Assembly: GCF_963576545.1 (NCBI RefSeq)
Contig: NC_083649.1
Location: 5,383,406 to 5,447,405 of the forward strand
Direction: 5' to 3'
Origin: Limanda limanda
Taxonomy: Eukaryota > Chordata > Actinopteri > Pleuronectiformes > Pleuronectidae
DNA length: 64,000 bases
Each line of letters begins with the position of its first letter. Position 1 is the first letter of the stretch. The notes under the pieces are model-generated. The model had not been told where the DNA came from, did not search any database, and saw only the letters and a list, made by a program, of their open reading frames with translations. This document shows, in pieces, positions 41,901 to 53,900 of this stretch. A program made the position numbers and the translations under genes.

Positions 41901-44900
41901 CCTTCCTAAAATGTTAGAAATAATCTATGAGAAAAATGTATTTCACGTGGATTTGACCTTTTTAATTTGGTGCATGTTCCATCGGCTAACATGGAGGTGG
42001 CAGAGTTTATGACCAACCCTGCAGCCAGCCACTAGGAGGCGATAGAGACAACATGTCGTACATCTTTACATTCAATCTAAAGGCCGGCGCATGCATCTGC
42101 AACGGCGTCTGCGGCTTTTCACGCAGTTGTGACGCAGGACTCATTGTCATTCATGGTTTTCCAAGCGTTGCGCTGGATGCAAAGCAATTCACCGCCAGAC
42201 CACTAGGCGGAGTAATGTTTTTTTGTCGAAGTCGGCTCTTCTTTGTGTGTGGCACGAAGAAGAGCGGTTTATTTACATCGCCACTGCGGCTCCTCAAAGC
42301 CTTTTTCTGGGGGACAAATCCGCCGGTCAGTGACGGGTTATACTCGTGGTCATAGTTTCAGATCTCTTCTGCCAAGTGCTCTTCTATTTGGTACATATTC
42401 GTTCTTCTAAATCTTCCGTGGTTTTGCCGGTATTATCGGGCATGAACCGGAAATGCGACTCCGGAAATTATGTAGTTAGCAGACCAATCACAGCCTTGCC
42501 GGCTACGTTACACTTGCGGAGCTTTGCCGTCTAGTTAGAAAAATTGGGCGACGCACGTAAGCACGTAAGAAGGGATACGTAAGTACTTAAGGGGCCCGGA
42601 AGGCCTTTACGCTTCCGGGCCTGTGAAAACGCAGAAGCATGCGCCGGCCTTAAGGTCTAAACACATTCAATCAATCTGACGTCCTCTTGTTTGATGAAGT
42701 AGAACTCGCTCCATCGTCCCGAGCCTTTTCTAATACTGAGGTCTATTCCCTCACCCTGGCACACATGCCTTTAAGCTGCTTGCCAGAAAAGAGGCTAAAA
42801 AGAGCGAGGATATAAAAAAAAACAAAACAAGACATGACATCCTTCCCTTTGTGTCGAGTTAAAGCAACAATAACTCCACGGTGGCTTTGTCTTGTAAATT
42901 ACAGGCTTTCCACGCTTGTATACTGATGAGTGTCTCGGTGTAGGTGGGCGTCCACCCAGCGTCTGTATTTGTTCGTCTTTGTACCTTGACGGAGGTTTTA
43001 CAGTGGGGGTGACAGATTCCATTTTTATGACAATGAGCTCGGGGCGCCCGGAGTCACACAGGGCGGAGGAGAAGAGAGAAAGACAAAACGCTTCTATTTT
43101 GCCGCTGCAACTTGCAACGGCCGGCGCCAGCTCCTGTTATTTCCCCTGAGCTCGTGCTGATGGTCTCTCTCTCTCCTTGTGTTTTGTTGTGGTGTTTTAA
43201 CTTCTTTCCCTTCATTTGAAAGCATTCGGCGTGGAGGGAGCAGGCAAATAGGGGAGGAGGAAGAGAAAAATATGAAATAGCAGTTGGAGCTCAATGGAAA
43301 ACACAAACAAACACAAACAACCGGCGTGCTTTAGCGGCTGCTGTGGACAGCTTGACACCGAGCAGTACTACAAGTGTTCTCCAGATGAGCTCAATGAAAA
43401 GATATTTTCCAAACATCGCACGGAAAGACATGACCTCGAAGAAAGAAAAAAGGTGGATGGGATGTTGTGAGGAGTGAAGGCAGATAGACGGAGATAGAGG
43501 AAAGGCTGCAAGGAGAGAAGAAGGGCAGGCGTCTGGAATACAAATGGCCGCCGGCAGCCGGGGCCCCGGTGCTATCTGCTGGTAATGACTGCACAACTCT
43601 CAGCAGCTCTAATGAAAATGACTTCCAATTCCCGGCTCACTGTATTGATTGTGTTTTCATCTTTATAAAATGAATACGGGTAGCGCGCTTGTCTCTATGC
43701 CAAGTATGAAAAACTGTGGGGGGGGGGCAGGCGAGGAGAGGAATTTTAGAAAGGTACACAGTGTTCGGTACCTTGTGTGTCTGTGTGTGTGTGTGTGTTT
43801 GTGTGTGTGTATTTGCATGTTTTTGTACTTCTACCCTTCAGAGATTCATAAAGAGTTTTAAAGCCTCACAAGGAGAAAAACTTCCTGCCAAGGGAGGACA
43901 GTTTGAGATTAGATTGTAGATTGAGCTAAAGTTTGGGTCAAGTTTAAAGTCGATTCAAAGTCCTGCATTGGTTCTGTTTTGTAAACAAATATCTTCATCC
44001 TCCTCTTCATCATCCTCCTAACCCTCATACTTCAGAAACATATTTGGCCTATAACTGTAAAACGTCCAAGGAGAAAGACAAACACAGGAATTCAGAGAAC
44101 GAGAGCAATGAGGGAAAAAACTGAAGGCTACAATCAAATTAAATATATGACAATAAAAGAAAAAGTTCTCTATAAAAATATGCACAATATGAAAAGCAAT
44201 ATTGCTTTAATTAATGAACTGTTAACTACATTAGCAGCGGCACAGCATCTGTCACATAAGTGTTTCCGTTCTTCCCTCTGTGGTTAGGAAACAAAAGCTC
44301 TCTCGTTAAAATCGGGGAAATATCATAATCATCCGGGTTTCCTTTATGTAACATTCTATTATACTTCACTACTTCCAGAGCCACTAATGAAACCTATGGT
44401 TGTCATGTATCACTGTATTAGAATTTACTTGCACACAGAAAAGAAAACCCAAGAGTCACAATAATGATTCTAATCTAATATTCACAGCTTCGTCTAATGA
44501 TTCTTTTCTTCAGTTCATGTTGGAACGGCCTCATCAACACACTAATGTGATTGATACCAACAACAGCAACTGTATTGATGTCTGGACGGTTTGTGTTGAA
44601 GCTCCTGCACCCCCACTCCCTCCTGCTCGTTCTAATGGCTTCATTTGCTCTCCATTAAATCTCATCTCAAAGAGCCGTCATCCAAACAAAGCAGCACCTG
44701 AGTTTACAGACACAGATAACAGACGCTGACGAGTGACAGCCAAGAGTTTTCTGATCACTTCAAATCAGAGAAATAACAGAGATAAAGGCGAGGGCTAAAA
44801 TTAAATGACGATTGTACCACAAATAATCAAACTTTCATCAACTTCATCTGTGAATATCCAGAGTCCATCAACGTATTCTCTCAACCTGACAAAGTCTCCC

Positions 44901-47900
44901 TTTATATTTCCAGAAAATTAGCACTCATCACAAAAAAAAAGGGACACTGTTCCCGCCTATTGAAATGACATCCCGGTAAATTTGCACCTACCAGATATTA
45001 GGAGCCACTCCGCTATTATTAATGCTCCTCTCAGCTCTGCCTTCCGCCGTTAAAACAGTGATAATTAAACCCCAGCTCAAAATATCACATGGTAATTCTC
45101 ATGTATTTCATAATTACAGGCCAGTTTCAAATTTTCTCTATGAAAGACCCGGAGTCAGAAAATAGCAACCGTTCAATTATGTGATTATGTATCCAGCAGT
45201 GGTCCTTCAGAACAGTCCGGCCTCAGGTCTCTGAGTAACATTCGTCACACAGTGGCAGACAAAGTTTTCCTCTCGACAGGATGCAGCAACCTGCACCTCT
45301 CAGATTCACCCACCAGGTTTTCTTTGTGATGTTTATCTTTCCTGGACCCAGATTATTATTTCTAATTCAACAACAACCAAAGCTGATGGTTCGGCAGGTT
45401 ACAGGGACTGACTGACTCCCATGGGCTCAAAAGAAATATTTTTCTTAGGGTTCGATTTGAGAGGTGGAAGCTAAGAATTAGGATTAAAATGTATTGAATA
45501 AACAAGCTGCATAATATCAACTTTATAATAAAGAGGACCATCTCTAATGATCTCTGAAGGGGCAGAAGTCACATGATCTTGTCTCTACATTAGTTAAAAG
45601 CTGAAAAGCTGAAATCTGTAATGACTAAAGGTGTGTTGAGGTTTCTTGGATGGACCTAGAGCCAACTATAATACTTTTTAATTCATTTTCATTTAGCTGT
45701 AGAACTTAGAGACCAGGGTGTTTGGCATTGGGTTGTTGACCTATTGATTGTAGCAAGGAATTTATCACACATAGCGCTGATTTTGTGTTTGGCTCAGAAA
45801 TATGCTTCATATAGAAATAAAAACAAACAACAGAGGATCAAGGATGGAGCCTTGAGGTTCACCACAGGCCACACCGACTACAGATAAAGAAATAACAACC
45901 AAGGAAGTCCTGTTTGACATTTTTCTCCCATGTCAGAAGCTCCGGTTAAGTAAAATGAGTCTTGAACAGTTGCCTCCATTAACTGTTACTGAGAGAGATC
46001 AAGAACTGATCAAATATTTCAACCTGAAACAGCAGCAAAACAAATAAACTAAGTCAAAAGTTCACAGTAGGTTGAACTAAAAGAAAAAACTTCTTTTGGA
46101 AATGTATCGGTGACACAAGATTGAAAGAACAGAGGATCCTGTAGTGCTCTGTTCAACTTGTCTCCCTCTAAACCATCTGGAGACAGTGGCAATATATTCT
46201 GTCGGGTACGAGCGGCTACAGATGCTCTCTGAGCAGCTGGGCCATAAACAGTTTGATATTATCTGTTTCCCGTAAAAATAGAATAAAAGTTCTTGTTGAT
46301 GTCAGAGGATGATTCAGCACCGACACAATGAGGAATGTCAGATTCCAGAGTGCAAACACCGCTCCGTTTAGAATGAGCCCTACCATAAGGTAGCCTTGCA
46401 TTTTTCATTTAAATTAAATGCAAGCGATTATTAAGTCGTCAAGTTGAACACATGGTTATATTATCTCTGTTTTTCTACATTTTATGTTCTTTCAGGGTCT
46501 AATATTCCTTATTTTTTTAGCATTGATACCTTTGCCAAGGCCGACAATCCCCTCAAATATAACCAAGCTGCACAAAATCTCACACGCTCAGTCCTATAAA
46601 TAAGCCTGATTGCTTTCATCAAGATCCACAAACAATTCCCAGAGAAATCAGTGAAAATGTGAAAGAAGGAGAACAAATTCTGCATCAAAATGTTATGGCT
46701 TCATCCTTCCACCAAGTTTAGTGGAAATCCATCTCCTTGGCGGATGTAAATATATGTTTTTACAGTGGTAACAGTTTGTGAAAGTTCAACATGATGCTAG
46801 CATCCTGTGGGCAGAGCTAACAGTTTATCTTTTCTGTCTGAATATTGGAAATGTGAGATGTGAGATGTTTACGTTTCCTTTTCCTTTTGAAGCAACTCAA
46901 CCATCGTGCGGCTGCAAAAGTTCAACGTCTCCTCGGCAGCAAAAGGAAAACGGTGAAGGACGGAGTCTCACACACAGAGATGCACACACTGAGGAATAGA
47001 GTGGAGATATGTGCATGAATATATAAATGTGCATCTGTGAGCAGGTAGCTCTGCTTTCCCTCCCTCTGGACTTTTTTAATTGGTTAAAACGTGAATGTTG
47101 TGTGGTGTGTGTGTATGAGTGTGTGTGTGTGTGTGTGTGTGTGTCAGAGAAAGTGTAGAACATACTGGGGTTTGCCTTTGGCCTGACACGTCAACTCCAA
47201 GTTCTCTCCTTCCCTGGTCAGCCCCTGAGGAAATTCCACCACAATCTTGACCTCCGGTTTGTCTGAAAGGGAGAGAGAGAGAGAAAGAGAGAGAGACAGA
47301 GAGAAAGAGAAAGAGAGAGGGAGAAATGAACACATAAATTCATATGATAGTACGACCTTACTGGCAAAGATATCCTCCTGGTTGGAGGGATTTTGGTTCC
47401 TGAATTGTCTATAAATGTGTAGTTAAACTTCACATTGTAAACTTGCAAAATTCTTCTTTATATCAGTTCAGAAACAAACCAATGTCTTACAAATTATGAC
47501 CAAGTGCAGCAAACATTGGTCATGATTCATTTTCACAACTAATACTTCAAAATGATCAAACTTTGCCGATGGGTTTGACTTGACAAACCGGTCCCAGTAG
47601 CCACAATCCCATGTGGACCTTTGTTAACTTTAACTAACTAATGGTTCCGTGCTGTAAATACTTTTATTATCGTGTGTTACTCGCAGCTGAACATCTGCAT
47701 TAGGTCATGGAGGTCGGGCTGGTGGACGAGCAAACAGGAGTGAAGCTTGAACACAGATGCTCGAGGTTCATGTCCCAACAGGTGGAAGTGTGAAGCGTTG
47801 ACTGAAGCCAAACTGTTCACCGGGCTCCTCACGTTACTTCTCCGCTGACATGATCAAACCGACGTGGGTTTTTTCTGTTGCTTTATTCTGTTTGAAGAAT

Positions 47901-50900
47901 CGTTCACCATTGACTTGAATTGTATTGGATTTGAACCCCTGAAACTCAGAAGGTGTTTTGTTGACTCATGACCCCAAACCGCTCCTCCACTGTGCCAAAT
48001 CCCTCCTCATGTGTGTGGGGTCGACCCTCGACATGTGATTGATTGAATTTGAAATGAACTTATCACCTGAGTACAAGTGAAAGCTCTGGGGAGTGAGGGA
48101 CGTGGAGCAGGAGCAGGAGATGGAGATAGTCCGAGGTCGTTACCTGATGAAGTTACAACACAAACACGTAAGAATGTTGTTTTGACAAATAATTGCCGAG
48201 CTTCTCTTTGCAACAATGGAATTTCTATTGTCCCCGATCCGGTGACTGTTGCTGGTGTTATCAAAGCCCTTTTCATCTTGGTGTGAGGGATGATCCTTTA
48301 TTATTATGGACACAAATCTTATGTTTTATTCAATCCATCTTCTTAGATAGAATTCAGTGCAGTGAAATAAGATTAAGACAGAAGAAAGAGCCACAGAAGC
48401 TCTGAGCTGATTTACAACTTTGAAACATTGATAATGCTGAAAAATAACATATATGGTTTTGTTTCAATGAAATTAATTTCTGTTTATAGAAAACATTTCC
48501 GGGCGATGTGGCCAAGGATTCTCATTTAGGTTCATCAAGTACTTATCACAGTAATGTTCATGTTTCCTGTAAGTTTTATTTAAAAAAGTGATACATCATA
48601 ATTGACCGCTGAGACTGACTTAGGATTTGTTGAGCACCTGCATCGTTAAGACTTTAATACCACAGTCAGAAATTACATGAAGATATCAGTCGATATTAAT
48701 AATGACCACAATAAATGCCATATTATGTTACCTTTAAAGACTGAGTTTTGCTCCTGAGTGAAGGTTGTGGTTTTAAACTCTTCCTATGTGATGAACAACG
48801 AAATGTTTAACAAATCTGAGGTGGATCGGTTGTGGGTTATTTCTCCTCACTGTGTTTTCACAAAGCATAATCGATATATATCAATAAATAGGAGTTTTGT
48901 TTTATTACTATTGATGAAAAGTACAGTAGATTTTCCTCAAGCTCTAATTTCTCCAAATACATTCAGGGTAAAAAAGTCTGAGTTTGTTCACTGACTAAAT
49001 GTTATACACTTGAGGTTTTTCCTTGATTAGACGCTGCCGATAAAAACCTCAGGACTCGAGTCACGTCACACTAGATTAACTGCTGAGTTCAAATGCTGTA
49101 ATCACACTTTTCTCTAATTCCCGATATGAATTATTTCCGTTCTTTCCCCAGGTTTTATGGCCCAAACGCACAATTTGCTGCAGCATTTTTAATCAACCCG
49201 TAAGACGGCAGGAATCGGCCGTGAGTTATGATGTCGGAGCCGGCGGTGAAGCTCCACACGGCTGTCCGACCTTCTCGGCAGCAAACAGCACATGTCTGGC
49301 CGTCCATCTGTCTAAATCACAGCCTGTCAGCGGCCGGCTCTCCGGCTCGGTGATGGACAGCACGCGGGCGATGAGCCAGCTCTCATGCTCATTGGGCATG
49401 CACGGGTTCAGACAGCAACCCGTTGGTTCGGTTTCTCCTGCAGGCCCTACACGGCGTCCTGCAACTCTCTTCCTTTTGTCCACGCCGTCGTCTGACCTTG
49501 TCATCGCGCCGCCATTAAACGTGACGGATGCCTGGCGTCTGCAGGTTGTTTTGATTGGCTCAAGTGGTTATGGCTGAGCTGTCTCGTCTCCGCTCGGTGG
49601 AAGAAAGAAAACACAGACTCCGTCGGCAGAGCTGGATCCGGCGTCTTAAAAGGGACTCTTACCTTTGTTGCATTTGAGAATTACAGCACATTCAAATCAT
49701 CCCGCCTTCCTCCAATGCCCCCCCCCCCCTCGTTCCCATCCGCGGTGTTTTTTTGAAGAAACTTTATTTACAAGCAGACTTACGACCTACTGCCTCCGCG
49801 CACGCACGTGAGTTTTTGTTTACCAAAGCAATGGATTCTGTAAGTTATATACATTTACATTCACATGCCTCGATGACGCGGGCCCGAATGCGCCACAAGA
49901 AGCAGACGGAAAACCTGCATGTCCATGCAGCAAACAGACAGGTCTGTCGGCCAATAAGGTCCTTCGGTTCGAAGAATTTTATTGGTTGAAGTTTTCACTA
50001 AATATTATGAGAGTGAAATAATTGTTTGTTTTTACTCCTGGTGGGTCTGTCTTGCATTTTAGAGTGTTATTACCTTATTAATACCAATTGAACCTTATCC
50101 AAAAAAAGTGTAAAAATGCAACAAAGGTAAGAGTCCCTTTAAGTGGAAATGAAATAGTGTCTCCAGTATGCAAGAGGACCGTTATCATTATGGCGACTGG
50201 ATTATCTGCTTTATAGCGTTCCTCACCTCGCGAGCACCGGGACGGCAGCATCCATCTGCCAGCTGACCTTAAGGGTAAACAACCGGGCAACAGAGCCAAG
50301 CTACTTCTACTCTGTTTACACACACAAACATTTACAGGCTTATTCAATTATGCTGTTCCCTAACAATGGGCTTTTTTCTTTTAAGCTTCTTCTCATGACA
50401 CAACGTGCACCGTTCCGCTCACAGATTGCCCACACGGTGAGTGATTCAGTGGAAATCGTCTATCGCCTCGTCCTCATCTATCTCAGTAATCAGTAATTAA
50501 ACTTCACTCTCACTGTAGAAATAGAAAACGCAGGCTTTGCTTCGCGGGCCCTGTCGTTTGTAATTTCCTAAAAGAGGAACAGATATGCAAACGGAAAGGT
50601 TCATCAAGAGGACGATTTAATTCCGTGCTAATTAAAGGGGAAGGACCAGGGAGGCCATGTTAAGCTGGGGTGTAGCGGTATATGAAATCCTTCCTAAAGC
50701 ATTTTTACAACAGGACACTTGTCTGTTAGCGAAACCACGCTAGTCAATTCAGCCCCTGTGAGATATAGATCGTATACAGTTGATAATATAGTGAGTGGAA
50801 ATGAAATAACACAGAGATGGAGGCGACTTCTGATGCTATATAGATATCGTGGAAATGGCCAGAACCTGTGGAAGCATCTTTGGAAATGTCAAACAGCATC

Positions 50901-53900
50901 ACAGAAATATGAAGATTAAGGGGCTATAATATAATATTGTTTCGATATGTATGACCAGTATTTGAGCAGGTCCAGATAAATGAGCATTATCGTTTTTTTT
51001 TTTTACTCCACTTACTTTACAATGGCGAGATGTGACATTACCCGTGGTGGAGGTAGATTCACGCTCTGCCTGACCTTCTAGTTTTATTCATATTTATGTT
51101 GCCAGTAAATGCAGTAAAAACTGTAAAAAAACCTGTCGTCGATTAAAACAAATGAACAAACAAAGACCATAATCTCCTGGTGCCTGTCGTATAAAGGGCA
51201 GGACATTTCTACCACTTTAATTACATGCTTTGTTGTCGTAGATTACCCGTCTAATGTCTTCTTGTCCTATTTCCGTCTCCGCAGGTACGTGTGTTCATAT
51301 CTCAGCCGAGTGGAGTTAACAGCGATGTACCATGTTGCACAATAAAAGCCCGGTTAATAACGAGGGGTCGCTATCCAAGGAAACATTCCAGGTCTTTTAA
51401 TTTGAAATGCGTACAGGAAAGGTCGAGTTCGTGTTAACAGCATGATGCGGTAGCTTCAAAAAGGCAAAATGGGGAGAAATTAAAACTCAGCTCCCTTTGA
51501 AAATTACCAATTATCCTTATCAAACAGAGGGAATTAGAAATAAAGAACTGCCTCTAATGCAAAGCAGCTTCGAATGAACGCCTGCTACCTTCTGCAGACG
51601 AGGTAAACAAAGACCCTCGTCAATGTTTGAGGAAACACACAGTACCGACATTTATGTTTTCTCTTAATCATCATTACTGGATGTTAATATACTGGTTTGA
51701 AATAAATTATATGAGCAGTGATCTGAATTTAAACATCATTAAATTAAACAATATCATGTCCGTGCTTCAGAAATCAGTCCGAATTTTAGCCCTAAAAACT
51801 GAAAGAGGAACTGAACTGTTGCTTGTGTGTTGACATCAGTAGTTCACAGCCAGTTAATTAAATCCAATTAATTTATTGTTTCTAGTGAGTGTTAGTGTGA
51901 GGGAATAAACAACTTGCTCGACACACGCGTAAAATAAAAGCCAAGATGGAAGAGACGTGAAACAGACACACAAACGATGACTTGTCTCCAGTCGACATTG
52001 CTCCAAGTGTAATATCAAACTGCACAGGACAGAGATGGGACAGAAGGTGGACTGGGGGGCCGGGGACGTCCCTCACAGACCAGCAGCAGTGTGACAGCAG
52101 CATGTGACAGCAGCGGCTGCACAGCGCTGTCATCGGAGGCCACAACACGCCACGCTGCCTCCGCAGAAGAGCGGATCCCCTTTGCTCTCGCTCTCACACA
52201 GCGAAAGGTCAGATTGCAACAAAGGAGTTTTTTTATTTCTTCAATAGAACTCCAAGAAATGTGAAAGGCCAAAGATATAAGCTTTACAGAGGGTTAAAAT
52301 ACCTAAATGTTATCATTGACGTCAATAATCGCCAAAATACCAGCCCCCATGTGGCTGGAGTAGCTGAGAGTTAGTGACTTAAACTTCTGTCAATTACACT
52401 TTACACACTAGTCACTTAACTAACTAAGGAGCAGCTAAATTAACCCCTGTGAGGGCGTTGTTTAAGTTACGTTACCTCTGGTGCAGTTCCCTTATTTGCC
52501 TGCAGGAGATTGTTGTTTGCAGGAATCTGTTCAACTCGATCTAAATTTAATATCCAATAGTTCCAGCCTTCACTGTTCATGCAGCAGAAAGAACAGATAT
52601 ATTCAAGACAACAAATATTGACCCAACAACTGACTCTTGCAACCAGCATCACCACAGGCCAAACAGGCACTGCACCAGTATTTGTTTGATTTCCTAGTTT
52701 TAATAATGATAAATGACTGTGGTATGAAGAACTATAAGATAGAAACAGAAAGATGTCTTCTAATAGGAAACCCAGATTGTAATAGTGTTGACAGATGTTA
52801 AAATGGTAAATTATTATCACTCTTTCTGACAAAGAGTTACATTGAACCTATCATTAGTTTGTTTATTTGAAGTTGTTCATCTGTGAGCTCTTTTATTTAT
52901 TTCCACTTTTTATTTCTCACTTACTAAGAAGATTTTCCTGGAGAATTGATTAAACGGCAGAACAGTTTTCTCATTCTACTCATTATAAATAATTTCCCAT
53001 CAATGACACAGACGTAAACTAAAGTCGGGGAAAGGCAGCATATTTAATAATTGGGGATAGAACAGTCTCACCTAGCGTTGTCCAAAGTAAAAGCTGCTGA
53101 GTCACTTGAAAACAGAAAATCATCATGACGTAACTTCTTGGTTATTTCCAGGCGGAGATACTTACACTGCACCTCGAGGAGTTTCTGAGCCTGGAAGTCT
53201 TTGACGGCCGGATGGTCCACGATGCAGATCACAGGAACTCCGTCGTCCTCCTTGTTCACGGTGAACGTGAGGCGGCTGGTGACTGTGTACATCTTGTCGT
53301 AGGTCAGCTCAACTTTGGGCTTGCCTGTGGAAAACACACACAAGGAGATTTACACACGGGTGCATGTTGAGTTCAAGTTAAATATAAGAATCAGCCAAAC
53401 GACTGTATATAAACTGTGGTGGCGTGAGAAGTAAAGGAGCAAAAATCGCTGAAGTAATGATTGTTGACCTGCAGTCACCAACCCTGTTGTGCAATGATCC
53501 AACAAATAACAGCACAGATTTCTTTACACATTTTCTCTGCAGGATTTCGGACTCAAAGGAAACAGATTCAAGTGTTTACTTCACCTCTGCAAGCAACCCC
53601 CTTGATATTAGTACATTTTTATATGGATATTTGTGTTTGTTTTCAAATGCAATCATCACCGATCCCTCAGGTTTGGGTGTAACGGCTCCTTCACAGTGAA
53701 AGGATCCACTTCAAGTGATTCATGGGAATAAACCATGTACAGTCTGTTAGTCTGGGATCTTCTTCACTCATGTATTTGAGGTTCTCCTCCCATGAGACTC
53801 TCTAGTTTTGAATCCATCCATCACCTACAGTCACTTATCCTGTCGGGGTCACAGGGGTCAGGAAACCATCGCTGGTTACACTGGGCAACAGGTGCGGTAC

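Larger units (their letters stand above)
41624..47165 (-). other. cadm1 intron splitting Ig3
   Basis: 5542 nt. It contains a dispersed-family copy (41735-42060) directly abutting a Harbinger-like MITE (42081-42650), and a GT microsatellite (43774-43810). It also has an AT-rich stretch around 44960-45200 with many TAAT cores that could be conserved non-coding sequence. The donor end begins GTATGT at 47165 and runs almost at once into a CA repeat in the transcript sense. Confidence 0.75.
47263..53165 (-). other. cadm1 intron between Ig2 part 2 and Ig3 part 1
   Basis: 5903 nt. The 3' end is a long CT tract next to the acceptor. A 490-bp MITE with 27-bp perfect inverted ends lies at 49650-50139. 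The rest shows no recognisable gene; open frames of up to 121 codons (52467-52832, minus) look random. Confidence 0.75.

Noticed and set aside
45560..46200. Region with text like ATCAAGGATGGAGCCTTGAGG, considered as a decayed coding repeat
   Set aside because: No continuous frame or definable borders; similarity is only an impression.
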